A DNA stretch of 17,355 nt from Burkholderiaceae bacterium (GTDB lineage Bacteria; Pseudomonadota; Gammaproteobacteria; Burkholderiales; Burkholderiaceae): the NCBI GenBank assembly GCA_017998575.1, contig JAGOCV010000046.1, positions 1 through 17,355 on the forward strand, in the 5' to 3' direction. Below the pieces are notes generated by a model. That model was not told where the DNA came from. It did no database searches and worked only from the letters and a program-made list of their open reading frames with translations. The translations under genes and the position numbers were made by a program. Below are positions 14,519 to 17,355 of this stretch, piece by piece. The stretch's first letter is position 1; the number at the start of each line of letters is the position of its first letter.

Positions 14519-15732
14519 ACTGGGTAGCCGGCAATGACGTGAAGCTGCTGGAGAACGGCGAAGGCTTCTTCCCCCGTGTGTTCGAGGCCATCGCCGATGC
14601 GAAGCGCGAGGTCATCCTGGAAACCTTCATCCTGTTCGAGGACAAGGTGGGCCTGCAGCTGGCCGAGGCCCTCATCACGGCGGCGCGCAATGGCGCCAAG
14701 GTCGACGTGATGGTGGACGGCTATGGCAGCCCCGACCTGTCGGTGGATTTCATCAAGCGGCTCACCGATGCGGGCGTGCGCCTGCGCGTCTTCGATCCGG
14801 GCAAGCGCATCTGGGGCCTGCGCACCAACGTGCTGCGGCGCATGCACCGCAAGATCGTGGTGGTGGACGGCGAGCTGGCCTTCGTGGGCGGCATCAACTA
14901 TTCGCACGACCATCTGGCCGATTTCGGCCCGCAGGCCAAGCAGGACTACGCGGTCGAACTGCGCGGGCCCATCGTGGCGCACATTCACCGTTTCGTGCTG
15001 CATGCCATCGCCGTGGGCGGCGCAGGCCGCCACTGGCTGCGCCGCCGGGTCAAGCCCGCGCCGATGCCGCTGCTGCCCGTGAGCGGCAAGGTGGAAGCGC
15101 AATTCGTCATGCGCGACAACCGCCACCACACCGACGACATCGAGCGCCACTACCGCGCGGCGATCCGGACGGCGCGCAAGCAGGTCATCATCGCCAACGC
15201 CTATTTCTTCCCGGGCTATCGGCTCATCCGCGAGCTGCGGCGCGCCGCACGCCGCGGCGTGGACGTGCGACTCATCCTGCAGGGAGAGCCCGACATGCCC
15301 ATCGTCAAGACGGCGGCCGGACTGCTCTATCACCACCTGCTGCATGCCGGCGTGAAGGTGTACGAGTACTGCGAGCGTCCGCTGCATGGCAAGGTGGCGC
15401 TGGTGGATGGCGTGTGGTCCACCGTGGGATCGAGCAACCTCGATCCGCTGTCGCTCTCGCTCAACCTCGAGGCCAACGTGATGCTGCGCGATCGCGACTT
15501 CGCCCAGACGCTGGGCGAGCGGCTTCAGCACCTGATGCAGCACAGCTGCAAGCAGGTGGATGCAGCCGACGTCGAGGAGCCCGCGGCCTGGCGCGTGGTG
15601 CGCAGCTTCTTCGTATTCCACGCCATGCGCATGTTTCCGGTGTGGGCACGCTGGCTGCCAGCGCACACGCCCCGCCTGCAACCGGCGCAGGTGGTCGAAG
15701 AGGCTGGCGGCGAGCGGGCGGCGCAGGCCTGA
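14515..15732 (+). CDS. clsB: Cardiolipin synthase ClsB
   Basis: A protein of 405 residues with two phospholipase D (HKD) motifs: His111-x-Lys113-x4-Asp118 followed by GG ([10 protein letters not shown]), and His291-x-Lys293-x4-Asp298 ([10 protein letters not shown]). The absence of N-terminal membrane helices and the length fit ClsB (413 residues in E. coli) rather than ClsA. ClsB makes cardiolipin from phosphatidylglycerol and can use other alcohol acceptors. ATG 14515 overlaps the upstream stop by 4 bases, so translation is coupled; the frame is open 16 codons further upstream inside the previous gene. The C-terminal region (about 360-385) has an amphipathic Arg/Phe/Trp-rich helix that could contact the membrane. 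Confidence 0.93.
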   Translation: MNWVAGNDVKLLENGEGFFPRVFEAIADAKREVILETFILFEDKVGLQLAEALITAARNGAKVDVMVDGYGSPDLSVDFIKRLTDAGVRLRVFDPGKRIWGLRTNVLRRMHRKIVVVDGELAFVGGINYSHDHLADFGPQAKQDYAVELRGPIVAHIHRFVLHAIAVGGAGRHWLRRRVKPAPMPLLPVSGKVEAQFVMRDNRHHTDDIERHYRAAIRTARKQVIIANAYFFPGYRLIRELRRAARRGVDVRLILQGEPDMPIVKTAAGLLYHHLLHAGVKVYEYCERPLHGKVALVDGVWSTVGSSNLDPLSLSLNLEANVMLRDRDFAQTLGERLQHLMQHSCKQVDAADVEEPAAWRVVRSFFVFHAMRMFPVWARWLPAHTPRLQPAQVVEEAGGERAAQA

Positions 15733-15753
15733 GGCGCGGGCGCAGCAAGGCGC

Positions 15754-16776
15754 ATGGCCGTGCAACGACCGTCCCGACCGTGGTGGCCCTGGGTGCGGCG
15801 CATCCTCACCGCGCTGTTCTTCCTGGGCGTCGGCACCCTGCTGATCGTCAGTGCGCGCCGCATCGAATGGTCTGAAGTGGGACAGGCGCTGCAGGCGCTG
15901 CCGCCGGGCGTGCTGATCATTGCCGGCCTGCTGGCGCTGCTGAGCTACGGCATTTTCAGCAGCTACGACCTGGCCGGCCGCCACTACACCGGCCACCGCC
16001 TGCCCGTGCGCAGCGTGGTGCTGGTCAACTTCATCAGCTACGCCTTCAACCTCAACCTTGGCGCGATGGTGGGCGGCGTGGCCTTCCGCTACCGGCTCTA
16101 CTCGAAGCTGGGACTGGAGCCGGGCACCACCACGCGTGTGATCACCCTGTCGATGATCACCAACTGGATCGGCTACGCCTGGCTGTTCGGCGGCGTGCTG
16201 CTGCTGGCGCCACCCGCGCTGCCACAAGGCTGGGAAGCCGGCACCCTGGCCCTGCGTGCCGCCGGCGCCGGCCTGCTGGCGGTGGGCCTGGCCTATGTGC
16301 TGGTATGCGCGTTCAAGGCAGGCCATGTGTGGACGCTGCGCGGCCACCGGATCGAAGTGCCCGGCCCGCGCATGGCCTTGCTGCAGGTGGCGCTGTCGTG
16401 CCTGAACTGGTCGGTGATGGCACTGATGATCTGGGTGCTGCTGCGCGGCCAGATCCCGTGGCCCACGGTGCTGTCCGTGCTGCTGGTGGCCGCCGTGGCG
16501 GGCGTGCTGACACACGTGCCCGCGGGCCTGGGCGTGCTCGAAGCGGTGTTCCTTGCCTTCCTCGCCGGCGATATGCCGCAGGGTCCGCTGCTGGCGGCGC
16601 TGCTGGCCTACCGTGGGCTGTACTACATCCTGCCGCTGGTGCTGGCCACGGGGGCCTATCTGATCACCGAGGCCCGGGCGCATCGTCTCAGGGGCGCCGG
16701 TGCTCCAGCAGATGCAGTGGCGGTGCCTGGCCAACGCGCCGCACCCGCCCGAGCCGCGACAGCCGCCGGCCGCTGA
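15754..16776 (+). CDS. ybhN: LPG-synthase-type transmembrane protein YbhN (UPF0104)
   Basis: An integral membrane protein of 340 residues with about eight hydrophobic helices. It has the hallmarks of the lysylphosphatidylglycerol synthase transmembrane (flippase-like) family: YDLAGRHYTG (71-80), LNLGAMVGG, HVPAGLGVLEA (254-264) and YRGLYYILPL (286-295). It lacks the cytoplasmic aminoacyl-transferase domain of MprF, so it does not make lysyl-PG alone. Its presence after clsB suggests transport or handling of a phospholipid product, but this is unproven. ATG 15754 is 21 bases after the clsB stop, with a short AAGG close to the start. The C-terminus after about residue 310 is a disordered Ala/Arg-rich tail. 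Confidence 0.85.
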   Translation: MAVQRPSRPWWPWVRRILTALFFLGVGTLLIVSARRIEWSEVGQALQALPPGVLIIAGLLALLSYGIFSSYDLAGRHYTGHRLPVRSVVLVNFISYAFNLNLGAMVGGVAFRYRLYSKLGLEPGTTTRVITLSMITNWIGYAWLFGGVLLLAPPALPQGWEAGTLALRAAGAGLLAVGLAYVLVCAFKAGHVWTLRGHRIEVPGPRMALLQVALSCLNWSVMALMIWVLLRGQIPWPTVLSVLLVAAVAGVLTHVPAGLGVLEAVFLAFLAGDMPQGPLLAALLAYRGLYYILPLVLATGAYLITEARAHRLRGAGAPADAVAVPGQRAAPARAATAAGR

Positions 16777-16787
16777 CGCGGCGCATG

Positions 16788-16811
16788 AAAAAGCCCGCCG
16801 GATGGCGGGCT
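16788..16811 (-). terminator. Rho-independent terminator of the PagL-like gene
   Basis: On the minus strand, AGCCCGCC (16811-16804), an ATCC loop and GGCGGGCT (16799-16792) are followed by a run of five T (16792-16788). It lies 28 bases after the stop of the minus-strand gene. As the stem is between convergent genes, it may also slow transcription from ybhN. Confidence 0.85.
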
Positions 16812-16839
16812 GGTGCGTGCAGTGTGAGGCCGGTGTCGC

Positions 16840-17355
16840 TCAGAACCGCAGGGCGTAGCGCAGCGACACGAAGTTCTCGCCGGGGTTCGGCTTCTTGATG
16901 CCGGCATTGGAGAAATGCTGCAGCGCCAGCGATACCTCGTGGCGGCCCTGGTCGCCGAAATTGCGCCCCAGCGCCAGGCGCTGCGTGAAGTTCCAGCGCG
17001 TGCTGAACGCGTGATGCGGCGTGGCGTAGTCACCGTCCAGATAGGTCAGGCCCAGGCCCGCATCGGCGAACCAGGCCGAGCGGCCTTCATCGAAGCGCCA
17101 GCGCGCAGTGGGCATCAAGCCCAGTTGCGTATACGAGGTGCGCACGCCCGCTGCGTTGTCGCCGCGCCATTGGCTCACGAAGCCATCCCAGTGCAGGCGC
17201 GCACCGAGGAATTCACGGCCCGGCATCAGGGGCGCCGTGCCACCGATGGTGAGCGCCTGGGTGCGAGGTGCATCCGGGCTGCTTCCCGACTGCACATAAA
17301 GGCTGGTTGGCGACACATCCTGCTGCGCGAGCGCAGGCGATGCGCAGGCCAGCGC
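16840..17355 (-). CDS. pagL: PagL-like lipid A 3-O-deacylase (5' end outside window)
   Basis: The last 171 codons of an outer-membrane enzyme. The visible part begins in a signal peptide (ACASPALAQ, cleavage just after) and continues as a small beta-barrel ending LRYALRF, with terminal Phe. The PagL active-site block HFSNAGIKKPNPGEN is present, giving the catalytic His and Ser at +0 and +2 (His codon 16915-16917). PagL removes the 3-O-linked acyl chain of lipid A in the outer leaflet, which changes endotoxicity and outer-membrane properties. In Pseudomonas PagL the triad Glu is 14 residues after the His; here the Glu is at +13 and Asn at +14. The GTG at 17316 is not the start, since the frame and signal peptide run on to the window edge. 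Confidence 0.85.
   Translation of the reverse strand, partial: ALACASPALAQQDVSPTSLYVQSGSSPDAPRTQALTIGGTAPLMPGREFLGARLHWDGFVSQWRGDNAAGVRTSYTQLGLMPTARWRFDEGRSAWFADAGLGLTYLDGDYATPHHAFSTRWNFTQRLALGRNFGDQGRHEVSLALQHFSNAGIKKPNPGENFVSLRYALRF

Noticed and set aside
14416..16734. Very long open frame (772 codons) antisense to the ybhP-clsB-ybhN operon
   Set aside because: It is His/Gln/Arg-rich with no recognisable domain and spans three well-supported genes on the other strand. Long antisense frames are expected in DNA with strong third-position GC bias.

Overview
The window is very GC-rich and gene-dense, with the codon bias of a betaproteobacterium. The gene content (RutE-type reductase, HAF-repeat autotransporters, orphan creD, an exosortase cassette, a ybhP-clsB-ybhN block, a PagL-like deacylase) fits Burkholderiales best, probably Comamonadaceae. 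The genus cannot be read from the sequence. I see no tRNA, rRNA, CRISPR array, insertion sequence or phage gene. The longest gap between genes is about 250 bases.

Layout. (1) Bases 2-211 are the 3' end of a RutE-type nitroreductase-fold reductase. (2) Bases 289-4659, minus strand, hold two tandem paralogous autotransporters. Each has seven HAF repeats and a C-terminal beta-barrel. Their last 149 bases are identical although the rest has diverged. (3) Bases 4884-6086, plus strand, encode a class I methyltransferase with an NPPW motif. It converges on and overlaps creD (6049-7485, minus). (4) Divergent from creD is the most interesting part, a compact plus-strand cassette at 7680-12758: a VIT/vWA surface protein ending in a PEP-CTERM-type sorting tail, an exosortase with Cys/Arg/His active-site residues, a small EpsI-like membrane-anchored protein, and a membrane-anchored GT51 peptidoglycan glycosyltransferase with an unassigned N-terminal domain. 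The creD/vWA intergenic region has two dyads and a 9/10 match to the CreB tag TTCAC-N6-TTCAC. (5) Bases 12900-13493 encode a periplasmic Spy/CpxP-like LTxxQ protein followed by a strong terminator. (6) Bases 13658-16776 are a translationally coupled ybhP-clsB-ybhN operon (phosphodiesterase-fold protein, cardiolipin synthase, LPG-synthase-type membrane protein). (7) Bases 16840-17355, minus, hold most of a PagL-like lipid A deacylase, with its own terminator.

Almost every product acts in the cell envelope: outer-membrane secretion, protein sorting, glycan polymerisation, phospholipid synthesis and lipid A trimming. The working hypothesis is that the exosortase processes the single VIT/vWA protein encoded next to it. 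The EpsI-like protein and the GT51 enzyme would help build or anchor the product, possibly under Cre-type envelope-stress control. The gene order and motifs are seen directly; the joint function is inferred.
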